Assembly (NCBI GenBank): GCA_029263195.1
Contig: JAJCXX010000017.1
Coordinates: 1-62,244 of the forward strand
From: Acidimicrobiales bacterium
GTDB lineage: Bacteria > Actinomycetota > Acidimicrobiia > Acidimicrobiales > Aldehydirespiratoraceae
Direction of reading: 5' to 3'
Length of the DNA stretch: 62,244 nucleotides
Part shown: positions 28,363 through 36,950 of the stretch, piece by piece
Layout: the number at the start of each line of letters is the position of its first letter
Position numbering within the stretch: the stretch's first letter is position 1
The notes under the pieces: generated by a model
What the model saw: the letters and a program-made list of their open reading frames with translations, nothing else
Databases searched by the model: none
Told to the model about the DNA's origin: nothing
Made by a program: the position numbers and the translations under genes

Positions 28363-29294
28363 CAGACTTCTCCCGCCGACCGGCCCGGGTTGAGTCGGCC
28401 GGTCGGATCAAAGGCTGCCTTCATACGACGCCGCAGCGCCGCCACCTCAGCAGAGACAGAAACCGGCGCTACCGGCCGGTCGGTGTGCACGAGGCCGACG
28501 CCCACCTCGACCACGAAGCTCCCGAAATCAGTCTTGGTCGTGGTCAACGATTCCGCAGGCCGCCGCGACCACCGATTGGGTGGCAGCTCCGGCGGTTGAT
28601 CGGGAGTGAGGGGGCCCAGTTGTCTCAGCGCGTCGAGGTCGGCCTCCACATCGGGGACGTACCCCGCGGTGAGAATCCACACCGACTCGCCGTTCCACAG
28701 GATCGACGATGCCGTCGCACACCGATCGAACACCTGCTCCGGCGGCGTGTTGTCGAGATGGCTCCAGACCTCCATATCGGGAATCGGCTGGGTGCGAAGA
28801 ATCACATCGGCCATGCAACCAAGAGTTCCGAGGGAGCCCACGAACAGGCGAACCACGTCGAAACCACTCACGTTCTTGACGGTCGGTCCACCCGCCGTGA
28901 CGAGATCTCCGTCAGCCGACACGTAGTGGATCTGCAGCACCGCGTCGCGGGTCTGTCCTCGACCCAGCCGCTCGATGCCCGAACGACCGACAGCGATGGC
29001 GCCTCCCACGGTCGAGCCTTCCACCTCGGGCAGCGCAGTGCGCTGGCCGGTGGGCCGCAACGCTGTATGAAGATCGCTCACGAGAGTTCCGGCACCGACC
29101 TCGACCGTCATCTCATCGGCCCTGATCTCGACGATCCCGACCGGGGCACCGATCACGCGTGCTGACGGATCGACGTCGCCACCCACACTCCAATGTGTCG
29201 CACCGCCTTGCACCACAACCGGTCCAGATCGGCCAACCTCGGACGCGAACTCGACGAGCGCCGGGTTGGACTCCGGCGAGCGGATCAGCCCCAC
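28362..29294 (-). CDS. glcE: Glycolate oxidase FAD-binding subunit
   Basis: 310 aa. FAD-binding half-subunit with VVQGGATHW, EVEGSTVGGAIAVG and PTVKNVSGFDVVRLFVGSLGTLG, but without the full GlcD C-terminal domain, as usual for GlcE. The start is a GTG at 29294, which lies inside the end of glcD (10-base overlap), and the stop overlaps glcF. It works as part of the GlcD-GlcE-GlcF complex that oxidises glycolate to glyoxylate. Confidence 0.88.
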   Translation of the reverse strand: MGLIRSPESNPALVEFASEVGRSGPVVVQGGATHWSVGGDVDPSARVIGAPVGIVEIRADEMTVEVGAGTLVSDLHTALRPTGQRTALPEVEGSTVGGAIAVGRSGIERLGRGQTRDAVLQIHYVSADGDLVTAGGPTVKNVSGFDVVRLFVGSLGTLGCMADVILRTQPIPDMEVWSHLDNTPPEQVFDRCATASSILWNGESVWILTAGYVPDVEADLDALRQLGPLTPDQPPELPPNRWSRRPAESLTTTKTDFGSFVVEVGVGLVHTDRPVAPVSVSAEVAALRRRMKAAFDPTGRLNPGRSAGEV

Positions 29295-30781
29295 AGGTCC
29301 TCCCCGGCATCATTCAGACTCGCAATGTCGGAACACGAATGCGGGCTGGGTAAAACTTTCCCCGGGTTCATCACGCACAATTCGTCGAACGCCGCCCGCA
29401 ACCGAGCCTGATGATCGAGATCGGAGTCGGAGAACATCAACGGCATGAAGTCGCGCTTCTCAACCCCGATCCCGTGCTCACCCGACAGCACACCGCCCGC
29501 CGCCAACGAGACTTCGATGATCTCGCGACCGGCCTCCCGGACCTTCTCCGACACTCCCGGCTCCCGCGAGTCGTAGGCAATGATTGGATGAAGATTGCCG
29601 TCGCCGGCGTGGAAGACATTGAGAACGAGTAGCCCGTGACGGTCGATGATTTCGTAGATGGAGCGCAGAACCTCGACGAGTTTCGACCGCGGTACCACGG
29701 TGTCGTGAAGGTAGTAGTCAGGCTTGATTCGTGCGATCGCTCCGAAGGCGCTCTTCCGTCCCTTCCACCACAGCGCCCTCTCCTCGGGGTCCGAAGCCAC
29801 CCGCACGTCGGCTCCGAATCTGTTGGCTATCTCCTCCACCCGCTGGGCTTGCAGCTCCACACCACCGGGCAGCCCGTCGACCTCCACCAGTAGCACGGCC
29901 TCAGCGTCTCGGGGATAGCCGGCATGCACGAAGTCCTCGACCGCGGCCACACATCGCTTGTCCATCATTTCGATCGCGGCCGGTACCAGTCCCGAGGCGA
30001 TAACCGCGCCAACAGTTTCCGCTGCTGACTCGACGTCGCCGAACGAGAGCAGCAGCGTTCGAATTGAACGTGGGTTTCGGGTCAGACGCACCGCCACCCT
30101 GGTTGCGATCCCGAGCATTCCCTCCGACCCGACAAATGCTCCCCTCAGGTCGTAGCCGCCAGGCTCCGCGTCGAGGCCACCGAGCATCACGACCTCTCCA
30201 TCGGACAGCACCACCTCGATGGCCAGGACGTGAGCGCTCGTGACGCCGTAGGCCAGGCAATGCGGGCCGCCGGAGTTGTTGGCGACGTTGCCACCGATCG
30301 TGCACACCTGCTGCGAAGAGGGATCCGGAGCGAAATGGAGACCGAGATCCTCGAGATGATTCGAGAGGTCGAGATTGATGACGCCCGGCTCCACCCACGC
30401 CACGCGATTGTCGACATCGACCTCGAGAATCTGGTTCATTCGAGTGGTGGAAACGACCACCGCCGAACCCAGAGGGGCAGCGCCGCCCGTGAGTCCGGAG
30501 CCGGCACCTCGGGCCACGACCGGTCGGCGGTGAGCCGCCGCGACCCTCACACAGGCCTGCACCTGAGCGGTCGACTCGGGGAAACAGACCGGGCCGGCGT
30601 GGCCGCCTACGAATATCGACGCGTCGGTCGAAGCGAGCAACCGGCTCGCCCCGTCGGCACGAACGCGATCGGCTCCTATGGCGGCGACAAGATCGGCCAC
30701 ACACCGATCCGTGTTGGTCTTCCGGAACTTTCTCCTGGCCACCGCCCCATGATGCCCGGACGGCGCCCTCGATACCGTCAT
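29285..30781 (-). CDS. glcD: Glycolate oxidase catalytic FAD subunit
   Basis: About 498 aa from the ATG at 30781 (a GTG at 30742 is an alternative; the open frame beyond 30781 runs into the divergent gene). FAD motifs are VARGAGSGLTGGAAP and CTIGGNVANNSGG. GSEGMLGIATRV follows, and the C-terminal half ends with NVFHAGDGNLHP and SGEHGIGVEKRDFM, the standard GlcD metal and substrate motifs. First gene of glcDEF. It starts 41 bases from the divergent selenoprotein gene, so both promoters must share this very short region. Confidence 0.9.
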   Translation of the reverse strand: MTVSRAPSGHHGAVARRKFRKTNTDRCVADLVAAIGADRVRADGASRLLASTDASIFVGGHAGPVCFPESTAQVQACVRVAAAHRRPVVARGAGSGLTGGAAPLGSAVVVSTTRMNQILEVDVDNRVAWVEPGVINLDLSNHLEDLGLHFAPDPSSQQVCTIGGNVANNSGGPHCLAYGVTSAHVLAIEVVLSDGEVVMLGGLDAEPGGYDLRGAFVGSEGMLGIATRVAVRLTRNPRSIRTLLLSFGDVESAAETVGAVIASGLVPAAIEMMDKRCVAAVEDFVHAGYPRDAEAVLLVEVDGLPGGVELQAQRVEEIANRFGADVRVASDPEERALWWKGRKSAFGAIARIKPDYYLHDTVVPRSKLVEVLRSIYEIIDRHGLLVLNVFHAGDGNLHPIIAYDSREPGVSEKVREAGREIIEVSLAAGGVLSGEHGIGVEKRDFMPLMFSDSDLDHQARLRAAFDELCVMNPGKVLPSPHSCSDIASLNDAGEDLWG

Positions 30782-30822
30782 CGAATCGGCAGAAGGTCCG
30801 TCGATGTACCAAACTGCCTGAC

Positions 30823-31782
30823 GTGTCTTCACCATCCGATGAGTACGAAGGGGCGCTGCGACAGCAGTGGCGGCGCCTGGCCCAACCCGGCACATGGTGG
30901 ACCGGCGCTGAGCGCATCGCTATAGCCGCCGAGGCGCGACTCGCCACCAAGGGCCTGCCGGCAACCGGATCTCATTCGTTTGCCGCCACCGACGCGGCAC
31001 GGACCGTGGCGACCAACGCCGCCGCCATCAGACCGGAGACGATCGCGGCGTGGGTCCACGGCGGGCTCGACCCATTCTCATACGTCGAGATCGTCGGCTT
31101 GGTATCCATCGTCACGGCGCTCGATGTTGCTGCGTTCGGACTTGGTCGGGCGGAGGAGCCGCTTCCGCAGGCCGTTCCGGGTGAGCCGAGTCGCAGGATT
31201 CCGGCCGGAGCTGAGGTGTCCGACGGATGGGTGCCGACCGTGGGGCCGGCGTGGGCCCCCGAGTCGCTGTCGGCGGTGACGGACGAGCGCGATGCCATGT
31301 CCGACACCCACGGTCCGCTCTATCTGACAATGGAGCAGATGTTCGATCTGCAAATCACCCGTAACGGCATGACCCGGCCGCAGATGGAGTTGGTAGCGGC
31401 CCGGACCTCGATGCTCAACGACTGCTTCTATTGACTGATCGCCCACGCATCGATGCTCCGTGCGAGCGTCGAAAATGCAGGCGGAGCTCCCGTGGATCTG
31501 CGGCCAGTGGCGACCGGATGCGGCGAAACCCGAGTTGCTCATGGTGCCGAGTTGATCGCTTTCACCGACGCTGTGGTCCTGGGTGATCTCGAAGAACTCT
31601 CCGACGCTAGAGCCGAGCTGGAGTCAGCCACCGGTGGCGACGTAGCCGATCGTGCCGCCATGGTTGCAGGAAACTTCTCGATGATGAATCGTGCCCTCGA
31701 CGCGATCGGAGCTCCAATCGGCAGTGGCGGAACGGCGATCGCGACCGAGTTGGGCGTCGAGATACCGGTTCATCTTCTCTGA
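30823..31782 (+). CDS. AhpD/carboxymuconolactone-decarboxylase-like selenoprotein (UGA = Sec204)
   Basis: Read straight through, the frame gives 319 residues with one in-frame TGA at 31432-31434. Just before it is NDCFY and just after it LIAH, so the site reads C201-F-Y-U204-L-I-A-H208. This is the AhpD CxxC-xxx-H redox motif with selenocysteine in place of the second cysteine. The proton-relay glutamate is also in place: E189 lies 12 residues before C201, the spacing known between E118 and C130 in mycobacterial AhpD. A SECIS-like hairpin follows. The N-terminal half is a second helical, cysteine-free domain of the same general type. Likely role: thiol/selenol peroxidase or disulfide reductase. 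The start is a GTG at 30823 without a clear ribosome site. The alternative is a recent Cys-to-stop mutation, which the intact downstream frame and the hairpin make less likely. No sel genes are in the window. Confidence 0.82.
31447..31478 (+). promoter_or_regulatory. Bacterial SECIS-like hairpin
   Basis: Read by hand. GCAU (31447-31450) pairs with AUGC (31475-31478). CGAUGCUC (31451-31458) pairs with GAGCGUCG (31464-31471), including one U-G pair. A three-A bulge (31472-31474) lies between the stems and the loop is CGUGC (31459-31463). That is 12 paired positions with a 5-base apical loop whose second base is G. Twenty-four bases lie between the UGA and the loop, inside the 16-37 range given for bacterial SECIS elements. 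SelB would bind this loop to recode the UGA. It lies inside the coding sequence, as expected in bacteria. Confidence 0.7.
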
Positions 31783-31789
31783 CACCGAC

Positions 31790-32881
31790 TCAGCTACCGG
31801 CAGGCTCCTCGAGAACCTCGGCCAAGGTGGCCCGAAAGCGATCGTTCTCGTCGGCAGAACCCACGGTGACCCTGATTCCTTCTCCACTGAACGGACGGGT
31901 GACCACACCGCGCCTCTCCAGGCCGAGGTAGACGGAGTTGGTGCGGTCGCCCAAGGGCAACCACACGAAGTTGCCGTGGGGATCGGGCAGCTCGTGGCCG
32001 TCGGCCCGAAGATCTCCCACCAATCTGACCCGCTCCGAGGTCAACATTGCGACACGTGTTCTGATCTCTTCATCGGCGCCGATGGCCGCCACCGCCCCAG
32101 CCTGGGCCAACGCGTTGACGGCGAACGGCGCCATCGTCTTGTCGATGTCGCTTATCAGCGGCGCCTGAGCCACGCCGTACCCGACCCGTAGTCCGGCCAG
32201 GCCGTGGGCCTTGGAGAACGTTCGCAGCACGACGACGTTGGGGTGATCCGGAACGAGATCGGCCACCGGATTGCCGTGAGATGGGTCGTTGAACTCCCGG
32301 TACGCCTCGTCGACCGCCACGATCACGTCTTTCGGAATCTTGTCGAGAAACCGTCCGAGTTGGTCGGTGGTGACGGCAGTGCCGGTGGGGTTGTTGGGCG
32401 TGGCGATGAACACGAGCTTGGTCCTCGGGCCCACCGCCGCAGCCAGCGCATCGAGATCAACCGACCAGCCGGCAAGGGGGACCCTCACCGCCTGGCCCTC
32501 CATGAGCTGGGTGTAGACCGGGTAGACCTCGAACGATCGCCACGGGAAGGCCACCTCATCGCCGGCGTCAACGAAGGTGAGACACAGTTGCTGAAGCAGG
32601 CCGGCCGACCCCGGACCCGCCGTGACCATTTCGGCATCGACACCGAGCCAGCCGGCCAACTCGGACCGGAGCTTGGTGGCGCGGTGATCGGCGTAACGGT
32701 TGACGCCGGAGGCGGCGTCGCGAACTGCTTCCACCACCGCCTCCACGGGCGGCCACGGCGTCTCGTTCGACGCCAACTTGATGGCATTGACAATGCCGTG
32801 TTCGGCCTCGGCTTGGGCCGCCCCCTTGCCCGGCCGGTACGACGGCATGGCTTCGACTGCGGGTCGGACTCGTCCTGCCAC
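31790..32881 (-). CDS. hisC: Histidinol-phosphate aminotransferase family
   Basis: Fold type I PLP aminotransferase, 363 aa from a GTG at 32881 with a GAGG site. N-terminal SYRPGK and KLASNETPWPP are typical of HisC, along with ATPNNPTGT, VDEAYREF and the PLP lysine K224 in RTFSKAHGLAGLRVGYG. It makes histidinol phosphate from imidazole-acetol phosphate, or acts on aromatic amino acids as some stand-alone homologues do; no other his gene is near. It converges with the selenoprotein gene (7-base gap) and is divergent from the SulP gene. Confidence 0.82.
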   Translation of the reverse strand: MAGRVRPAVEAMPSYRPGKGAAQAEAEHGIVNAIKLASNETPWPPVEAVVEAVRDAASGVNRYADHRATKLRSELAGWLGVDAEMVTAGPGSAGLLQQLCLTFVDAGDEVAFPWRSFEVYPVYTQLMEGQAVRVPLAGWSVDLDALAAAVGPRTKLVFIATPNNPTGTAVTTDQLGRFLDKIPKDVIVAVDEAYREFNDPSHGNPVADLVPDHPNVVVLRTFSKAHGLAGLRVGYGVAQAPLISDIDKTMAPFAVNALAQAGAVAAIGADEEIRTRVAMLTSERVRLVGDLRADGHELPDPHGNFVWLPLGDRTNSVYLGLERRGVVTRPFSGEGIRVTVGSADENDRFRATLAEVLEEPAGS

Positions 32882-32951
32882 TTCAACCTCGTGTCGTCTG
32901 TTGGCTGCTGTTGAGCCCCCACTCTGCCGCAAATGAACGGTATAAAGCACT

Positions 32952-34481
32952 GTGCGACCAACTACGAGTGATCTTCTCGCCGGAATCGCAGTGGCACTCG
33001 TTCTGGTCCCCCAAGCCATGGCCTATGCCGAGATCGCCGGTCTCCCGGCATCGGTGGGCCTGCTGGCGGCCGCTCTCCCCCCACTGTTGGCGGCTCCCTT
33101 TGCGTCGTCGCCCTATCTCCAGACCGGCCCGACCGCCATGACCAGCCTGCTCACGTTCGGTGCCCTCAGTGCCGTCGCCGAGCCGGGCTCCCTCGAATAC
33201 ATCCAGATGGCGGCCTTGCTGGCGTTGATCGTCGGGGTCGGACGGGTTCTGCTGGGCCTGTTCCGGTTGGGTTGGCTGGCATACCTGATGTCGCAGCCGG
33301 TGCTCCTGGGATTCACCTCCGGGGCGGCCATTTTGATCATCTCGTCGCAGTTTCCGACCGCCATGGGCACCCAGCCACCCGATCGGGGTGTTCTCTATCG
33401 AGCGTTCTGGACACTCGGCCATCCCACCGACTGGCAGCTCTCGGCCATCGGGTTCGCGGTGTTCACCGCGGTCGCCGTCGTCGGTGGCCGACGCCTGCAT
33501 CGATTGTTCCCCGGCGTGCTGATCGCAGTCGCGGTCGGCATCATCGTGAGTCGTGCAGGCGACTACGGAGGAGATCTGGTCGGCCCAGTCGACAGCGGCT
33601 TCCCCGACCTCGGCTTCGACTTCCCTTGGGGATCCACCGGATCCTTGGTGGTTGCCGGCGCGGTGATCGCTCTCGTGGGGTTCGCCGAACCCGCCGCTCT
33701 CGCCCGCACATTCGCCACCATGGAACGCCAGCCATGGAATCCCGACCGCGAGTTCATTGGGCAGGGCATGGCGAACCTGGCTTCGGCCATCTCGGGCGGA
33801 CTACCGGTCGGCGGATCGTTTGCCCGCTCGTCGCTCAATCACCTGGCCGGTGCACAGACCCGCTGGAGTGGCGCCTTCACCGGGCTCGCCGTGCTGGCAT
33901 TCCTACCGGTGGCCGGTGTCGTCGAATCGCTGCCACGCGCCATTCTGGCCGGCATCGTCATCACCGCCGGCATCAAGTTGGTGCACATCACCAGCGTGGT
34001 CAGAATCGCCAAGTTTTCGAGACCGCAGGGCCTCGTCGGTGTCACAACCTTCGTGGCCACGCTCGCCACGTCCCCTCGGGTCGAGCGCGGGATTCTCATC
34101 GGTATCGCCCTGTCGCTGGTGGTGCACCTCTGGCGAGAGCTCTATGTCAGGTGCGATGTGGAATTCTCCGGAACGACCCTCGAGGCTCGGGTCGGAGGGG
34201 TGCTCTGGTTTGGGTCCTCGGCCCGCATAGATGAGCTGCTCACCCAGGCTCTCGCCGCGCACCCCGACGTCGATCATGTGAGGCTCGATCTCGCCGGCGC
34301 CGGCCGGATCGACTACTCGGCCACGCTGGTGTTCGAACAGTTCCTCGACGACGCCGAAGCGGCCGGGATCGAGGTCGAGTTCGTCAACATCGCCGATCCG
34401 GCCCGGAGGATGCTCGAGCGTCGGATGGGTGGTCGCGCCGGAATCCCGATCTGGCGACCGGGCGACACCACCGATCAGTAG
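32952..34481 (+). CDS. SulP/SLC26 anion transporter with STAS domain
   Basis: 509 aa. The membrane part begins TSDLLAGIAVALVLVPQAMAYAEIAGLP, the SulP signature (about 5-30; split here by description). It has about ten to fourteen helices and a cytoplasmic STAS domain (about 395-500) with LDLAGAGRIDYSATLVFEQF. Family members carry sulfate, bicarbonate or dicarboxylates; the substrate here is open. The start is a GTG at 32952. Its stop overlaps by 7 bases the convergent HpaI aldolase gene. Confidence 0.87.
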   Translation: MRPTTSDLLAGIAVALVLVPQAMAYAEIAGLPASVGLLAAALPPLLAAPFASSPYLQTGPTAMTSLLTFGALSAVAEPGSLEYIQMAALLALIVGVGRVLLGLFRLGWLAYLMSQPVLLGFTSGAAILIISSQFPTAMGTQPPDRGVLYRAFWTLGHPTDWQLSAIGFAVFTAVAVVGGRRLHRLFPGVLIAVAVGIIVSRAGDYGGDLVGPVDSGFPDLGFDFPWGSTGSLVVAGAVIALVGFAEPAALARTFATMERQPWNPDREFIGQGMANLASAISGGLPVGGSFARSSLNHLAGAQTRWSGAFTGLAVLAFLPVAGVVESLPRAILAGIVITAGIKLVHITSVVRIAKFSRPQGLVGVTTFVATLATSPRVERGILIGIALSLVVHLWRELYVRCDVEFSGTTLEARVGGVLWFGSSARIDELLTQALAAHPDVDHVRLDLAGAGRIDYSATLVFEQFLDDAEAAGIEVEFVNIADPARRMLERRMGGRAGIPIWRPGDTTDQ

Positions 34482-35263
34482 ACGGCGCCGCCCTCATCGC
34501 CAGCACCCGATTCCGACGAGCGAGCCCGATCGAGCTCTGACTTGAAGCCGGCTCGGGCCGCTAGTAGATCGGCGGTGACAGTGACCATCTCGAAACCAGC
34601 GGCCAAACGTTTCGGGGTGAGTGCCCCATTGGCGTGAATTCCCGCAACGACACCTGCCTTCTCGCATGCCGCCACAATGGTCGCCAGTGCGTCGTCGAAT
34701 GCGGCTTCGCCGTCGTTGTTGCCCGGAGGCAGACCGAGAGTGATCGAGAGGTCGGCCGGCCCCACGTAGATCGCATCGATTCCGGGTACAGCGAGGATGG
34801 CGTCGATGTCGTCGACCGCCTGCCGAGTCTCGATCATCGGGATGGTCGCGACGTTTTCCGCCGACCAGTCGGGGTACGCGTCGACCCTCATTCCGGCGAC
34901 TGACGGGCCGTAGCTTCGAGCGCCGTCTGGCGCGTATCGCACCGACTCGACCACCGCTTCGGCCTCAGCCACCGAATTCACCATGGGAACGATTACGCCG
35001 TGAGCGCCCGCGTCGAGCATCTTGCCGATCACGCCTTGCTCGTTCCACGGGACCCTCACGATCGGACTCGAGCCGCCGAGCAAAATGGCCTGGATCATTG
35101 CCACCGAATCGGAGTATTCGATCGCACCGTGTTGCGTGTCTATGCACACGTAGTCGAAACCCGCCCTCGCCGCGGCTTCGGCCATCACTGTGCTCGGAAG
35201 AGAGAGCCATGCCCCAAGGGTGGGGTCACCCGCCTGCCAACGCACTCGAATCGGGGTCGTCAT
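34475..35263 (-). CDS. HpcH/HpaI family aldolase
   Basis: Class II metal-dependent pyruvate aldolase, 262 aa from the ATG at 35263 (MTTPIRVRW). Seen: GAWLSLPS, the catalytic block YVCIDTQHGAIEYS, PIVRVPWNEQGVIGKMLDAGAHGVIVP (given in pieces) and IYVGPADLSITLG. Members split 4-hydroxy-2-keto acids into pyruvate or its analogue and an aldehyde. Its neighbours do not fix the substrate. It converges with the SulP gene and is divergent from the acyl-CoA ligase. Confidence 0.86.
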   Translation of the reverse strand: MTTPIRVRWQAGDPTLGAWLSLPSTVMAEAAARAGFDYVCIDTQHGAIEYSDSVAMIQAILLGGSSPIVRVPWNEQGVIGKMLDAGAHGVIVPMVNSVAEAEAVVESVRYAPDGARSYGPSVAGMRVDAYPDWSAENVATIPMIETRQAVDDIDAILAVPGIDAIYVGPADLSITLGLPPGNNDGEAAFDDALATIVAACEKAGVVAGIHANGALTPKRLAAGFEMVTVTADLLAARAGFKSELDRARSSESGAGDEGGAVY

Positions 35264-35354
35264 GGCTGCCGGTCTAGCACACGGCATCCATAGTGCCAGT
35301 GGCACCAATCCGATCTAGTGTCAGCGCGGAACCGGCACTCGGAGGAGGATTGCA

Positions 35355-36938
35355 GTGGCCGACACTTCGTGGTCCACCATTCCCCAATTGCTCGACGACG
35401 CTGCGAGCCGATTCGCCGACGTCGAGGCCATGGTGGACGGCGATATTCGGTGGTCATTCGACGAGCTTCGCGACAACGTGCACCGGGCGGCGGGAGCATT
35501 CATGGCGTCGGGAGTCGAGAAGGGTGACCGTGTCGCCGTGTGGGCTCCCAACATCTGGGAGTTCGCAGTTGTGGCCCTCGGTGTCCATGTGGCTGGTGGC
35601 GTTCTCGTGCCAGTCAACACCCGATGGAAGGGACGCGAGGCGGCCGATGTCCTGGAGCGTTCATCAGCGAAGATTCTCTGCACCGTCACCGACTTTCTCT
35701 CCACTGACTACGTGAACCAACTCACCGAGGTGGGAGTTCCCGGTTGCGTGCGTGAGGTGGTTGTGCTGCGCGGATCTGTATCCCCGAAGGCAACATCGTT
35801 TGCCTCGTTCATGTCCAGAGGTTCGACGGTGAGCGACGAGGCTCGGGCCGAGCGATCGGCCTCTGTCGGAGGTGACGACTTGTGCCACATCATGTTCACA
35901 TCGGGCACGACCGGTGCACCCAAAGGCGCCATGTTGATCCACTCCGCCATCTGCCGTGCCTACGACTCGTGGGCGACGGTCATCGGGTTGACGCGAGGCG
36001 ATCGTTACCTGATCGTCAATCCTTTCTTCCACTCGTTCGGGCTCAATGCCGGCATCCTCGCCTGCCTGATGAAGGGGGCCACGATCATTCCCCATCCGGT
36101 CTTCGACGTTCCCTCCGTCATGAGACGGGTTCCCGAAGAGGCGGTGTCGGTGCTCCCGGGGCCGCCGGCCATCTACCAGACCATTCTCAACCATCCGCAG
36201 CTCGATCAGTTCGACATGTCGTCGCTGCGGCTGGCGGTGACCGGAGCGGCACCTGTTCCTGTGGAGATGATCGAGCAGATGAGGTCGAGGCTTGGCTTCG
36301 AGACGATCATCACCGGCTACGGCCTCACCGAGTCATCGGGCATGGCCACGATGTGCCGTGAGGGTGACGCCGCTGAGGTGATCTCCCATACCTCGGGTCG
36401 GGCCATCGACGATGTCGACGTGAGGGTCGTCGACCCCGATGGCAGCGAGACGCCGCGGGGCGAACCGGGTGAGATCGTGGTGCGTGGCTACAACGTCATG
36501 TTGGGCTACCTCGACGACGCGGAGAAGACCGCCGAGGCGATCGACCCGCAAGGCTGGCTCCACACCGGCGACATCGGGGTAATGGACGACGACGGCAACA
36601 TCGACATAACCGACCGGCTCAAGGACATGTTCATCAACGGCGGATTCAATGCCTATCCGGCCGAGATCGAGGCCGCGATGCTCGCCCACCCCGACATCGG
36701 TCAGGTCGCAGTGGTGGGTGTTCCCGACGATCGGCTGGGGGAGGTCGGACACGCGTTCATCGTCCCGACCCCGGAGTCCGACCCCGACGAGGCGACGATC
36801 ATCGCCTGGTGCCGGCGCGAGATGGCGAACTACAAGGTTCCCCGCCGCATTGAGTTGGTGGAGGCTCTTCCACTCAACGCCAGTGGCAAGGTGCTCAAGT
36901 ACGAGCTGAGGAAGTGGGCCGATCCGACGGCTTCGTGA
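35355..36938 (+). CDS. Acyl-CoA synthetase (AMP-forming), FadD3-like
   Basis: ATP-dependent acid-CoA ligase of 527 aa. The P-loop-like motif MFTSGTTGAPKGAM, the ATP/Mg motif GYGLTESSG, the adenylate motif GWLHTGDIGVMDDDG and the C-terminal lysine in NASGKVLKYELRK are all present. General layout resembles FadD3 (steroid ring ligase) and other medium or cyclic acid ligases, but specificity cannot be told. The GTG start has an excellent GGAGGAGG site. It converges with the LLM oxidoreductase gene 12 bases on. Confidence 0.85.
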   Translation: MADTSWSTIPQLLDDAASRFADVEAMVDGDIRWSFDELRDNVHRAAGAFMASGVEKGDRVAVWAPNIWEFAVVALGVHVAGGVLVPVNTRWKGREAADVLERSSAKILCTVTDFLSTDYVNQLTEVGVPGCVREVVVLRGSVSPKATSFASFMSRGSTVSDEARAERSASVGGDDLCHIMFTSGTTGAPKGAMLIHSAICRAYDSWATVIGLTRGDRYLIVNPFFHSFGLNAGILACLMKGATIIPHPVFDVPSVMRRVPEEAVSVLPGPPAIYQTILNHPQLDQFDMSSLRLAVTGAAPVPVEMIEQMRSRLGFETIITGYGLTESSGMATMCREGDAAEVISHTSGRAIDDVDVRVVDPDGSETPRGEPGEIVVRGYNVMLGYLDDAEKTAEAIDPQGWLHTGDIGVMDDDGNIDITDRLKDMFINGGFNAYPAEIEAAMLAHPDIGQVAVVGVPDDRLGEVGHAFIVPTPESDPDEATIIAWCRREMANYKVPRRIELVEALPLNASGKVLKYELRKWADPTAS

Positions 36939-36950
36939 AGTCGGCTGGGA

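Noticed and set aside
31453..31782. Separate 109-aa gene downstream of the 203-aa frame
   Set aside because: It is in the same phase as the upstream frame, starts inside the AhpD-type active-site helix and has no ribosome site. It is better read as the second part of one recoded gene.
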